Shown piece after piece: positions 46,847 to 55,670 of a stretch of 64,000 bases of DNA (its first letter is position 1; every line of letters starts with the position of its first letter). The DNA lies in assembly GCF_900112425.1 (NCBI RefSeq), contig NZ_FOLP01000003.1:186001-250000 (forward strand). The letters are read 5' to 3'. The stretch is from Variovorax sp. OK212. GTDB lineage: Bacteria; Pseudomonadota; Gammaproteobacteria; Burkholderiales; Burkholderiaceae_C. The position numbers and the translations under genes are program-made. The notes beneath the pieces were generated by a model. That model did not search any database, was not told the DNA's origin, and saw nothing but the letters and a program-made list of their open reading frames with translations.

Positions 46847-47595
46847 TGCCACGCGCTGTGTTGCGAGGCGCGGCGCTGGCTGCCGCCTTGCTTTGCGCCT
46901 CGGTAGGGTCGCAGGCTGCGCTGTTCGAGGATGACGAAGCCCGCAAGGCCATCCTCGACCTGCGCCAGCGCGTCGAGGCCATGCGCCAGCAGACCGACCA
47001 GCGGCTGACCGACGAGAACGGCCAGTTGCGCCGTAGCCTGCTCGACCTGCAAAACCAGATCGAGCAGATGCGGGGCGACCTGGCGCGCATGACCGGCCAG
47101 AACGAGCAGCTCACGCGCACGCTGAGCGACATGCAGTCGCGCCAGACCACCATCGACGACAAGCTCAAGCAGAGCGAGCCCTCGAAGGTGTCGGTGGACG
47201 GGCGCGAGTTCAATGCCGATCCCAAGGAAAAGGCCGACTTCGACGCCGCCCTCGGTGTGTTCCGCTCGGGCCAGTTCGCGCAGGCGCAGACCGCGTTCGC
47301 CGAATTCGTCAAGCGCAACCCGCAAAGCGGCTACAACCCGTCGGCGTTGTTCTGGCTCGGCAATGCGCAGTACGCCACGCGCAACTACAACGAGGCCATC
47401 GCGAACTTCCGCTCCATGCTCTCGCTCGCGCCCGACCATGCCAAGGCCCCCGAGGCTGTGCTGTCGATCGCGAACTGCCAGATCGAGCTGAAGGACACGC
47501 GCGCCGCGCGCCGCACGCTGGAAGACCTGACCAAGGCCTACCCGCAGTCGGAAGCCGCACAGGCCGGCCGCGAGCGTCTCTCGCGCCTGCGCTGA
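46846..47595 (+). CDS. cpoB: Cell division coordinator CpoB (YbgF)
   Basis: A 249-residue periplasmic protein. A signal peptide ends near VGSQAALF. Residues about 35-110 form a coiled coil (LLDLQNQIEQMRGDLARMTG). Three TPR units follow (FDAALGVFRSGQFAQAQTAF, PSALFWLGNAQYATRNYNEA, then a third). CpoB couples Tol-Pal with peptidoglycan synthesis at the septum. The ATG shares a base with the pal stop. Confidence 0.93.
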   Translation: MPRAVLRGAALAAALLCASVGSQAALFEDDEARKAILDLRQRVEAMRQQTDQRLTDENGQLRRSLLDLQNQIEQMRGDLARMTGQNEQLTRTLSDMQSRQTTIDDKLKQSEPSKVSVDGREFNADPKEKADFDAALGVFRSGQFAQAQTAFAEFVKRNPQSGYNPSALFWLGNAQYATRNYNEAIANFRSMLSLAPDHAKAPEAVLSIANCQIELKDTRAARRTLEDLTKAYPQSEAAQAGRERLSRLR

Positions 47596-47614
47596 TGCCG
47601 GCGGAGCTTTCCGC

Positions 47615-48466
47615 TTGAGCGCGATCATCACCGACGCTTTCACTCCTCCTGCCGCCGCGGATGTCCTCACCGACACCGCGGCGCCTGATTTTGCGCGCCG
47701 CTTCGGCGGGCTCGAGCGGCTGTACGGCGTGCCGGGTGCCGCGCGCATTCGCCACGCGCACGTGCTGGTCGTCGGCATCGGCGGCGTGGGCTCGTGGGCT
47801 GTAGAGGCGCTGGCGCGCAGCGGGGTGGGGCGGCTGACCATGATCGATCTCGACCACGTGTCGGAGTCGAACATCAACCGCCAGATCCACGCGCTCGAGG
47901 CGACCGTGGGCCAGGCCAAGGTCGAAGCCATGCGCGAGCGCATTGCGCAGATCAATCCCGAATGCAAGGTGCAGGCGATCGACGATTTCGTCGAGCCCGG
48001 CAATTGGACGTCGCTGCTCGACGCGGCGCAGGCCGCGAACGGGCCGGCAACGGCCGTCATCGACGCCTGCGACCAGGTCAAGGCCAAGGTGGCCATGGCG
48101 GCCTGGGCACGTGCGTCGCATGCATCGCGCACGGCGTTCATCACCGTGGGTGCGGCGGGCGGAAAGCGCCAGGCGCACAAGGTCGACATCGACGACCTGT
48201 CGCTGGTCACGCACGACCCGCTGCTGGCACAGCTGCGCCAGCGCCTGCGCAAGGAACACGGTGCGCCGCGCGAGGGCCGCAAGATCGGCGTGGCCTGCGT
48301 GTTCAGCCGCGAAAGCGTGGCACCGCCGGACGCGTCGTGCGCCATCGAAGGCGACGGTTCGCTCAACTGCCACGGCTATGGATCGGTGGTCAGCGTGACC
48401 GCTACTTTCGGTCAATGTGCGGCTGGTTGGGTTTTGGACAAAATAGCGTCCAACCTCGCGCTATAA
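47615..48466 (+). CDS. tcdA: tRNA threonylcarbamoyladenosine dehydratase
   Basis: A 283-residue E1-like enzyme (TcdA/CsdL) that cyclises t6A37 of tRNA in an ATP-dependent way. The nucleotide motif is VLVVGIGGVGSWAVEALARSG, SESNINRQIHAL is the E1 motif, and VIDACDQVKAK follows. The start is TTG with ggcggag upstream. Its TAA lies inside the TATAAT that probably drives the next gene, a tRNA whose own A37 is a t6A-type position, a nice but possibly accidental neighbour. Confidence 0.92.
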   Translation: MSAIITDAFTPPAAADVLTDTAAPDFARRFGGLERLYGVPGAARIRHAHVLVVGIGGVGSWAVEALARSGVGRLTMIDLDHVSESNINRQIHALEATVGQAKVEAMRERIAQINPECKVQAIDDFVEPGNWTSLLDAAQAANGPATAVIDACDQVKAKVAMAAWARASHASRTAFITVGAAGGKRQAHKVDIDDLSLVTHDPLLAQLRQRLRKEHGAPREGRKIGVACVFSRESVAPPDASCAIEGDGSLNCHGYGSVVSVTATFGQCAAGWVLDKIASNLAL

Positions 48467-48467
48467 T
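48462..48467 (+). promoter_or_regulatory. Probable -10 box of the tRNA-Lys promoter
   Basis: A consensus TATAAT overlaps the tcdA stop codon and lies 50 bases before the tRNA. The best -35 candidates (TTGGAC and neighbours) are spaced more than 20 bases away, so the -35 is weak or unusual. Confidence 0.5.
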
Positions 48468-48517
48468 CTTTGGCTTTGCCGGATTCAACATCGGCAAGAA
48501 GCAAAAAAAATGGTTCC

Positions 48518-48593
48518 GGGACGTTAGCTCAGTTGGTAGAGCAGCGGACTTTTAATCCGTTGGTCACTGGTTCGAATCCAGTACGTCCTACCA
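48518..48593 (+). tRNA. tRNA-Lys (anticodon UUU)
   Basis: A 76-base tRNA with encoded CCA. Acceptor gggacgt pairs with acgtcct (one G-U). The D arm is gctc...gagc. The anticodon stem gcgga/tccgt encloses the loop cttttaa, which gives anticodon UUU, and the T arm is actgg-ttcgaat-ccagt. It is followed by a good terminator 28 bases downstream. Confidence 0.97.
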
Positions 48594-48620
48594 GAACCTC
48601 CCTTGCGGGAAATCCAGAAG

Positions 48621-48652
48621 CCAGCTGTCGATGCGATAGCTGGTTTTTTTTT
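48621..48652 (+). terminator. Intrinsic terminator after tRNA-Lys
   Basis: Stem ccagctgtcg/cgatagctgg (one G-T pair) with a 3-base loop, followed by nine T. Confidence 0.9.
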
Positions 48653-48715
48653 GGGGAAAGATGAATCCCCGCCCGGCACGCCATCTGTTGGACGAACTCG
48701 AGTGTCATCTGCACA

Positions 48716-50842
48716 GTGAATACCGCTCCTGCCTTCCTTGCGTCCCACTACAACCTGTGGGTGGTCGCCGCTTCGCTGCTCCTCGCAACGCTTGCTTCCT
48801 ACGTGGCGCTCGACCTGTCGCGCCGCGTGCGGCATGCCAGCGGGCGGCCGCACCTGCTGTGGTGGGCCATCGGGTCGTTCGCGATGGGCACGGGCATCTG
48901 GTCGATGCACTTCGTGGGCATGCTGGGCTTCTCGCTGCCGATCGCGCTCGGCTTCTCGGGCTCGACGACGCTGACCTCCTGGGTGGCCGGTGTCACGGCC
49001 TCCGGCATCGCGCTGTGGGTGGCCGGCGAGGCGGACTACAGCCTGCGGCGCATCGCCATCGCTTCCGTGGCCATGGCGGTCGGCATCTGCGGCATGCACT
49101 ACATCGGCATGGCCGCGCTCGACATGTCGCCGCCCATCGTCTGGCACCTGCCGACGGTGGGGCTGTCGCTGCTGATCGGCCTGGTGGCCTCCGCGGCGGC
49201 GTTGCTGATCTTCAAGTTCCTCGGTGACATCCACAACACCCACCGCGTGGCCTTCCAGCTGCTGGCCGCGCTGGTCATGGGCATTGCGATCTGCGGCATG
49301 CACTACACGGGCATGGCGGCGGCGAACTTTCCGGCCGATTCGGTGTGCCGCAGCGCCAACGCGCTCTACGGCGCCGACCTCACCGCGATCGTCGTGCTGG
49401 CGTCGGGCGTGCTGCTGCTGGGCACGCTCTTCACCTCGATCCTGGAGTCGCGCCTGCAGCTGGTGGCCAAGCGGCTGTCGAGCTCGCTCGAAGAGGCCAA
49501 CGCCGAGCTCACGCAGGCCAACCGCGAGCTGCAGAAGCGCGCGTTCACCGATGCGCTGACCGGGCTGCCCAACCGCGTGCTGTTCGAAGACCGCCTGCGG
49601 CACGCGCTGCTGCGCATGGAGCGGGCCAACCAGCTCCAGGTGGAAGAGCGCATTGCCGTGCTCTTCGTCGACCTCGACGGCTTCAAGCCGATCAACGATT
49701 CCTTCGGTCACGCAGCGGGCGACCAGATCCTGCGTGCCGCCGCGCATCGGCTGAGCCAGACGACGCGAAACAGCGACACGGTCGCGCGCATCGGCGGCGA
49801 CGAATTCCTGCTGCTGCTCGAAGGCGTGCGCGACCGCGCCGAATGCGCGCAGGCCGCCAACCGCGTGCTGCGCACGCTCACCGAGCCTTTCAATGTGGCG
49901 GGCAAGCAGATCCAGATCGCATGCTCCATCGGCATCGTGCTGCATCCGGAGGAGGGCGAGCCCGGCAAGCTCGTGGCCAACGCCGATGCCGCCATGTACG
50001 AGGCCAAGCGCGCGGGCGGCGGCAACTACGTGATGTTCGAGTCGCACATGGGTGCCGACGCGGCCAAGCAGCTGCAGCTGCAAAGCGACCTGCGCCGGGC
50101 CGTGGAGCTCAAGCAGTTCGAGCTTTATTACCAGCCGAAGATCAACGTCGCGGGCGGCGGCCTGAGCGGCGTGGAAGCACTGGTGCGCTGGAACCACCCG
50201 CAGCACGGCCTGGTCGGTCCCGCCGAGTTCATCGGGCTGGCCGAGCGCTTCGGCCTCATCGTGCGCCTGGGCGACTGGATCCTCGACGAAGCCTGCCGGC
50301 AGATCGCGCAGTGGCGCGCGCAAGGCACGTGGATGTGCGTGGCCGTGAACCTGTCGGTCATGCAGCTGCGCGAGATCGACTTCGTGGCGCGCGTCGAGCA
50401 GGCGCTCGCCAGGCACGACGTGCCGGCGTCCTTGCTGCTGTGCGAGATCACCGAATCGGTGGCCATGGAAGACATCAAGGCGACGCAGCGCACCTTCGAA
50501 GGGTTGGCGCGGGTCGGCGTGTTCCTGTCGATCGACGACTTCGGCACCGGCTATTCCAGCCTGAGCCATCTGCGCAAGCTGCCGGCGCGGCAGGTGAAGA
50601 TCGATCGCAGCTTCGTGCAGGACCTCGAGTCCAAGGAAGATGCGCGTGCCGTGGTGGACGCGGTCATCCGCCTGGCCCATGCGCTGGGGCTGAGCGTGGT
50701 GGCCGAGGGCGTGGAGAACGAGGCGCAGCGCGACATCCTGCTGGAAATGGGATGCGACGAACTGCAGGGCTTTCTGTTCTCGCACCCGCTGCCGGCAGGG
50801 GACCTGCTGGCGTGGTTCGCGAAGCGCGAAGCGCGAAGCTGA
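48716..50842 (+). CDS. MHYT-GGDEF-EAL cyclic-di-GMP signalling protein
   Basis: A 708-residue membrane protein. The N-terminal MHYT sensor has seven membrane segments, with three copies of the motif (SMHFVGM, GMHYIGM, GMHYTGM), thought to bind copper and sense gas or redox. A short coiled coil leads to a GGDEF domain with intact RIGGDEF (about residues 358-364). The EAL domain starts with GVEALVRW and keeps DDFGTGYSSL. Both enzymatic signatures are complete, so it could make and break c-di-GMP. The GTG start is set by the MHYT N-terminus; no strong ribosome-binding site is visible. Confidence 0.93.
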   Translation: MNTAPAFLASHYNLWVVAASLLLATLASYVALDLSRRVRHASGRPHLLWWAIGSFAMGTGIWSMHFVGMLGFSLPIALGFSGSTTLTSWVAGVTASGIALWVAGEADYSLRRIAIASVAMAVGICGMHYIGMAALDMSPPIVWHLPTVGLSLLIGLVASAAALLIFKFLGDIHNTHRVAFQLLAALVMGIAICGMHYTGMAAANFPADSVCRSANALYGADLTAIVVLASGVLLLGTLFTSILESRLQLVAKRLSSSLEEANAELTQANRELQKRAFTDALTGLPNRVLFEDRLRHALLRMERANQLQVEERIAVLFVDLDGFKPINDSFGHAAGDQILRAAAHRLSQTTRNSDTVARIGGDEFLLLLEGVRDRAECAQAANRVLRTLTEPFNVAGKQIQIACSIGIVLHPEEGEPGKLVANADAAMYEAKRAGGGNYVMFESHMGADAAKQLQLQSDLRRAVELKQFELYYQPKINVAGGGLSGVEALVRWNHPQHGLVGPAEFIGLAERFGLIVRLGDWILDEACRQIAQWRAQGTWMCVAVNLSVMQLREIDFVARVEQALARHDVPASLLLCEITESVAMEDIKATQRTFEGLARVGVFLSIDDFGTGYSSLSHLRKLPARQVKIDRSFVQDLESKEDARAVVDAVIRLAHALGLSVVAEGVENEAQRDILLEMGCDELQGFLFSHPLPAGDLLAWFAKREARS

Positions 50843-50876
50843 TGAAGCCGATGAAGCCGATGAAGCCGATGAAGCC
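50841..50876. repeat. 9-nt tandem repeat across the stop codon of the GGDEF-EAL gene
   Basis: Four perfect units of gatgaagcc begin inside the gene's TGA stop codon. They are preceded by a shorter run of gaagcgc in the last codons. Confidence 0.95.
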
Positions 50877-50937
50877 GGCGGGGCCGGCGAGCCCGTGAGC
50901 AACTGAGCAACCAGCAATTGGGCGCCGCGCGCCGGCC

Positions 50938-51708
50938 TCAGGCCGGCCACCAGTACCTTTGCGCATAGACCACCGTCATCACCACGCCCGACACGATGAC
51001 GAAGCCGCGCACGAACGCCGGCGACAGCACGCGAATCAGCCGGCCGCCCGCATAACCTCCGGCCAGTGCGCCCGTGAGCATGACCAGCGTCTCGCGCCAT
51101 TCGACGACGCCCCTGGCAATGAAGATCGCCATGGCCGCGGCGCTGACGCAGGTGGCCAGCAAATTCTTCAGCACCTTCACGGCGCGGATGTCGTTGGGTT
51201 CGGTGATGGCCAGCACCGCTGTGAGGATCACGCCCAGCCCCGCACCGAAGAAGCCGCCGTACACCGAGGCCGCCGCGAGCACGAGCGCGCCGCGCGTGGC
51301 CCTCGGTTTCGCACCGGCCGGCGCACGGCGCTGCGCCCAGGCCTGGATGCGCGGCGCGAACGCGAAGAGCAGGGTGGCGAAGGCGATCAGCGCCGGCACC
51401 GGCAGCACGAAGAGCCGGGCCGGCAAGACCAGCAGCAAGGCCGCGCCGATCGCGCCGCCGGCCAGTGCCGCCGCCGAAAGCAGCAGCAGCCGCGCGTCGG
51501 CGGCGGGCAGCTTCTGCCGGTCGGCGCAGGCCGCGATGAAGTGGCCCGGAAAGATCGCCACCGCGTTGGACGCGTTGGCAATCACGGGCGGCAGGCCGGC
51601 CGCCAGCATCGCGGGAAAGGTGATCAGGGTCGCGCCGCCCGCCACCGCGTTGACGATGCCGCCCAGAAAGCCCGCGCCCACCAGCAACGCGCCGATCCAT
51701 CCATCCAT
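50938..51708 (-). CDS. TauE/SafE (TSUP) family anion exporter
   Basis: A 256-residue membrane protein with about eight segments. GIVNAVAGGATLITFPAML near the N-terminus and GGFFGAGLGVILTAVLAI in the middle are the two TSUP repeats. Family members export sulfite, sulfoacetate or related organic anions. Given the sulfonate genes elsewhere in the window sulfite is a fair guess, but these genes are 45 kb apart. The ATG at MDGWIG was chosen; upstream codons are not conserved-looking. Confidence 0.88.
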   Translation of the reverse strand: MDGWIGALLVGAGFLGGIVNAVAGGATLITFPAMLAAGLPPVIANASNAVAIFPGHFIAACADRQKLPAADARLLLLSAAALAGGAIGAALLLVLPARLFVLPVPALIAFATLLFAFAPRIQAWAQRRAPAGAKPRATRGALVLAAASVYGGFFGAGLGVILTAVLAITEPNDIRAVKVLKNLLATCVSAAAMAIFIARGVVEWRETLVMLTGALAGGYAGGRLIRVLSPAFVRGFVIVSGVVMTVVYAQRYWWPA

Positions 51709-51791
51709 GCAGAACGCTCCAGAGTCCGTGTCGATGGCGCAGGACTCTAGGGTGCTTGCCCGGCGGCGTCTGGAACGAATGTGATCAGCGT

Positions 51792-51836
51792 CTCCAGTGC
51801 CTCCAGCGCCTTCAGCGCCGTTCGCGCCTTCAGCGC
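51792..51836. repeat. 9-nt tandem repeat at the 3' end of the AraC-type gene
   Basis: Five 9-base units (ctccagtgc, ctccagcgc, cttcagcgc, cgttcgcgc, cttcagcgc) lie downstream of the minus-strand AraC-type gene; the last unit contains its stop codon. Confidence 0.88.
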
Positions 51837-52543
51837 ATCTGCTGGCGGTAGCGCGCGGGCGTGGTGCCGAAGGTGCGCCGGAACAGCCGCCCGAAGTGGC
51901 TCTGGTCCGCAAAGCCCGACGCCGCGGCGATCTCCGCGATGGGTTCGCTGCCGCGCAGTTGCCGCCTCGCTTCGTTCAGCCGGCGCAGGGTGCGGTAGTC
52001 GCGCGGCGGCAGGCCCATGGCGCGGGTGAAGGCGCGGCTGAACGCTTCACGCGTCATGCCTTGGCGGCGCGCGACGTCGGCCACACGGGCGTCCGGCGCC
52101 ACGGCGGCGGCGAGCGCGCTGCCTTGCGCATGCGAATCGGGCCGGGCCATCGGAACGGCATGCTCCACCGCCTCCATCAGCCGGTCGATTCGCAGCGGGC
52201 CCACGGCATTCCAGCCCTCCGGAAGCGCCAGCACGGCCGCATGGCGCGGCTGGCACGCGGTCTGCCGCAGGTAGACGTTCACGCAGCGGTTGTCCGCCTC
52301 GCCCACCGTCACGCTGGCATGCGGGCACCCGGCGGGTATCACGACCAGCTGCCCGGCCGCGGCGCGCAGCACGCGGCCCTCGACCTCGAATGCACGCGCG
52401 CCCGAGATGACCAGCGTGAGCTGCAGCTCGTCATGAAAATGCGCGTGCAGCCCGGGCGCGGGGAGGCCGCTCCAGTGAGCGACCTCGATTTGCGAGTCCG
52501 GCGACAGGCGCGCGTACGACCACGAGGCGCCGGTATCGCGCAC
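51830..52543 (-). CDS. AraC-family regulator with N-terminal cupin domain
   Basis: A 237-residue regulator. The AraC-binding cupin is residues about 10-110 (HAHFHDELQLTLVISGARAF, VIPAGCPHASVTVGEA), with metal-type histidines. The double helix-turn-helix is at about 140-235 (VADVARRQGMTREAFSRAFT and IAAASGFADQSHFGRLFRRT). It begins three bases after the RND pump stop, so it is probably the last gene of that operon and may control it. Regulators of this kind often activate exporters of amino acids or aromatic compounds. Confidence 0.85.
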   Translation of the reverse strand: MRDTGASWSYARLSPDSQIEVAHWSGLPAPGLHAHFHDELQLTLVISGARAFEVEGRVLRAAAGQLVVIPAGCPHASVTVGEADNRCVNVYLRQTACQPRHAAVLALPEGWNAVGPLRIDRLMEAVEHAVPMARPDSHAQGSALAAAVAPDARVADVARRQGMTREAFSRAFTRAMGLPPRDYRTLRRLNEARRQLRGSEPIAEIAAASGFADQSHFGRLFRRTFGTTPARYRQQMR

Positions 52544-52546
52544 CGG

Positions 52547-55500
52547 TCAGGCCTCGGGTGCGACCCTGCCCGGCAGTGCGGGCGGCGGCTCGTGCGCGCG
52601 AGATGCGTCGGAAGCATCGGCTTCGTGCGTCGCATCGGCGCCTTCCTTCTTGTGCCGCGCCGCAATGGCCAGGTACATCGCCGGCACCACGAACAGCGTG
52701 AACAGCGTGCCGATCGACAGCCCGCTGAAGATCACGATGCCCATCGCCTTGCGGCCGGCGGCGCCCGCGCCCGAGGCGATCACCAGGGGCAGCACGCCGA
52801 ACACCATGGCCGCCGTGGTCATCAGGATGGGCCGCAGCCGCGTGCCCGCCGCCTCGACGATCGCGTCCAGCTTGCTCAGCCCCTGCTTCTGCAGCCGGTT
52901 GGCCACCTCGACGATCAGGATGCCGTGCTTGCTGATGAGGCCCATCAGCGTCACCAGACCCACCTGCGTGTAGATGTTCATCGAGGCAAAGCCCCAGAAG
53001 ATGAAGATCATGGCGCCGAACAGCGCGAGCGGCACCGACACCAGGATCACCACCGGGTCGCGGAAGCTCTCGAACTGCGCGGCCAGCGCCAGGAACACGA
53101 TGATCAGCGCGAACAGGAAGGTGATGGCGAAATTGCCCGACTCCTGCACGAACTGGCGCGACTGGCCCGAGTAGTCGACCGTGTAGCCGGTGGGCGCGAG
53201 CTGCTGCACCACGCCGCGCAGGTACTCCAGCGTCTCGCCCTGCGTGCCGCTGGGCACGCCCTGGATCGTCACGGAATTCAGCTGCTGGAAGTGGTTCACC
53301 GTCTCGGGCTGCACGGTGTACTTCAGGCTCGCCACGGTGCTGGCCGGCACCACGCCGTTGGGCGTCTTGATGTAGAAGTTCAGCACGTCCGACGGGTTGA
53401 GCCGGTCGACCTGCTGCACCTGCGGGATCACCTTGTACGAGCGCCCCGAGATGGAGAAGTAGTTGACGTAGCCGCCGCCCAGCGCCGCGCCCATCGCGTT
53501 GCCCACGTCCTGCTGGGTGATGCCCAGCGTGGCGATCTTGTCGCGGTCGACCACCACGGTGGCCTGCGGCAGGTCGATCTTCAGGTCGGCGTCGATGTAG
53601 TAGAACTTGCCGTCCGCGCGCGCCTTGTCCATGATCTGCTGCGCCAGCGTGTTCAGGTTCTCGAAGGGCTCGGTGGTCTTGATGACGAACTGCACCGGCA
53701 GGCCCGAGGCGCCCGGCAGCGCCGGGAACTGGAAGGCCACCACCTTGGCGCCGGCAATGCCGTTCCAGCGCTTTTGCAGGTCGGTCTGGATGTCGTGCGC
53801 GTTGCGCGTGCGCTGGTCCCAGGGCTTGAGCAGCACGCCGGCAATGCCCGCGTTGGTGCTGGGCACGCCGGTGAGCTGGAACAGCTGCTCGTACTCGGGC
53901 GTGTCGTGCGCCACCTTGAAGATCTGGTCCGCATAGGTCTGCATCTGGTCGATGGTGGCCGTGGGCGCGCCCACCACCTGCGACAGCACGATGCCCTGGT
54001 CTTCCTCGGGCGCGAGCTCCGACTTCGACATCTTGAACATCACGAACAGCAGCGCGACCAGGATGACGCCCATGACGATCATCACCGGCCAGGTCTTCAG
54101 CACGCTGCGCAGGATGAGCTGGTAGCGGTGGTGCACGCGCTCGAAGGTGCGCTCGATGGCCGCGGCGAACTTGCCGCTGTCCTGCTCGGGCTTGAAGAAG
54201 CGCGAGCACATCATGGGCGACAGCGTGAGCGCGACCACGCCCGACACCACCACCGAGCCCGCCAGGGTGAAGGCGAATTCGGTGAACAGCGAGCCCGTGA
54301 GCCCGCCCTGGAAGCCGATGGGCACGTACACCGCCACCAGCACCACGGTCATGGCCAGGATGGGCCCGCCCAGCTCGCGCGCGGCAAGCAATGACGCCTG
54401 CAGCGGCGACTTGCCCTCGCGCATGTGCCGGTCGACGTTCTCCACCACGATGATGGCGTCGTCCACCACCAGCCCGATCGCCAGCACCAGCGCCAGCAGC
54501 GTGAGCAGGTTGATGGAGTAGCCCAGCACCAGCATCACGAAGAAGGTGCCGATGAGCGACAGCGGCATGGCGATCACCGGTACCACCACCGCGCGGAAGC
54601 TGCCCAGGAACAGGTAGATCACGACCGTCACGATGACCAGCGCCTCGACCAGCGTCTTGATCACTTCGCTGATGGAGGTGTTGATGAAGTCGGTCGAGTC
54701 GTAGACGATCTTGCCGGTCAGGCCCGTGGGCAGCTGCGACTGGATGTCGGGGAACGCGGTGCGCACCTGCTTGGCCACGTCCAGGATGTTGGCCTCGGGC
54801 GCCACCTTGATGCCGATGAACACCGAGCGCACGCCGTTGAAGGCCACGTTGAAGTTGTAGTTCTCCGAGCCCAGCGTGACGTTGGCCACGTCCTGCAGCC
54901 GCACGATGGCGCCGTTGCTGCTCTTCACCGACAGCTGCTTGAACTCGTCCACGCTGTGCAGCGAGGTGCCGGCCGTGAGCGGCACGCTCACCATCTGGCC
55001 CTTGCTGGTGCCGATGGCCGCCAGGTAGTTGTTGGCGGCCAGCGCGGTGCTCACGTCGGTGGCGGTCACGCCGTAGGCGGCCATCTTCTGTGCGTCGAGC
55101 CAGGCGCGCAGCGCGAAGGTGCGCGCGCCCAGTATCTCGGCGGTCTGCACGCCGGCAATGGCGTTGAGCTTGGGCTGCACCACGCGCACCAGGAAGTCGG
55201 TCACGTTGTTGTTGGGCAGCGTGTCGCTGTAGAAGCCGATGTACATCGCGTCGGTGGTCTGGCCCGTGGCCACCGTGAGCACCGGCTGCTGCGCCTGCGG
55301 CGGCAGCTGGTTGCGCACCGAATTCACCTGCGTGTTGATCTCGGTCAGCGCGCGGTTGGAGTCGTAGTTCAGCCGCAGCGTGGCGGTGATGGTCGACACG
55401 CCCAGGCTGCTGGAAGAAGACAGGTAGTCGATGCCCTGCGCCTGCGACACGGCGGCTTCCAGCGGCTGGGTGATGAAGCCCGCGACCGTGGCCGCGTCCG

Positions 55501-55660
55501 CGCCGAAGTAGGTGGTGCTGATGGTGACCACGCCGTTCTCGGTCTTGGGGTATTGGTTGACCGGCAGGCCGGACAACGCGCGCAACCCCAGCACCACGAT
55601 CAGCAGGCTCACCACCATCGCCAGCACGGGCCGGCGGATGAAGATGTCGGTGAAGTTCAT
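52547..55660 (-). CDS. RND-family multidrug efflux pump, inner-membrane transporter (HAE1)
   Basis: A 1037-residue proton-driven exporter. TM1 (PVLAMVVSLLIVVLGLRAL) and a second set of segments after residue about 530 flank two large periplasmic loops. The proton-relay aspartates are in LAIGLVVDDAIIVVENVDR. Size and sequence are MdtB/MexK/AcrB-like. It forms an operon with the adaptor (10-base gap) upstream and an AraC gene downstream. Substrates are unknown. Confidence 0.93.
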   Translation of the reverse strand: MNFTDIFIRRPVLAMVVSLLIVVLGLRALSGLPVNQYPKTENGVVTISTTYFGADAATVAGFITQPLEAAVSQAQGIDYLSSSSSLGVSTITATLRLNYDSNRALTEINTQVNSVRNQLPPQAQQPVLTVATGQTTDAMYIGFYSDTLPNNNVTDFLVRVVQPKLNAIAGVQTAEILGARTFALRAWLDAQKMAAYGVTATDVSTALAANNYLAAIGTSKGQMVSVPLTAGTSLHSVDEFKQLSVKSSNGAIVRLQDVANVTLGSENYNFNVAFNGVRSVFIGIKVAPEANILDVAKQVRTAFPDIQSQLPTGLTGKIVYDSTDFINTSISEVIKTLVEALVIVTVVIYLFLGSFRAVVVPVIAMPLSLIGTFFVMLVLGYSINLLTLLALVLAIGLVVDDAIIVVENVDRHMREGKSPLQASLLAARELGGPILAMTVVLVAVYVPIGFQGGLTGSLFTEFAFTLAGSVVVSGVVALTLSPMMCSRFFKPEQDSGKFAAAIERTFERVHHRYQLILRSVLKTWPVMIVMGVILVALLFVMFKMSKSELAPEEDQGIVLSQVVGAPTATIDQMQTYADQIFKVAHDTPEYEQLFQLTGVPSTNAGIAGVLLKPWDQRTRNAHDIQTDLQKRWNGIAGAKVVAFQFPALPGASGLPVQFVIKTTEPFENLNTLAQQIMDKARADGKFYYIDADLKIDLPQATVVVDRDKIATLGITQQDVGNAMGAALGGGYVNYFSISGRSYKVIPQVQQVDRLNPSDVLNFYIKTPNGVVPASTVASLKYTVQPETVNHFQQLNSVTIQGVPSGTQGETLEYLRGVVQQLAPTGYTVDYSGQSRQFVQESGNFAITFLFALIIVFLALAAQFESFRDPVVILVSVPLALFGAMIFIFWGFASMNIYTQVGLVTLMGLISKHGILIVEVANRLQKQGLSKLDAIVEAAGTRLRPILMTTAAMVFGVLPLVIASGAGAAGRKAMGIVIFSGLSIGTLFTLFVVPAMYLAIAARHKKEGADATHEADASDASRAHEPPPALPGRVAPEA

Positions 55661-55670
55661 GCGCTCGGCC

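Noticed and set aside
50841..50876. Tandem repeats considered as CRISPR
   Set aside because: Units of 8-12 bases are directly adjacent without spacers, and there are no cas genes in the window.
50931..50947. Hairpin gccggcc-tca-ggccggc at the TauE/SafE stop codon as a terminator
   Set aside because: No T run on either side; the hairpin is likely a by-product of high GC.
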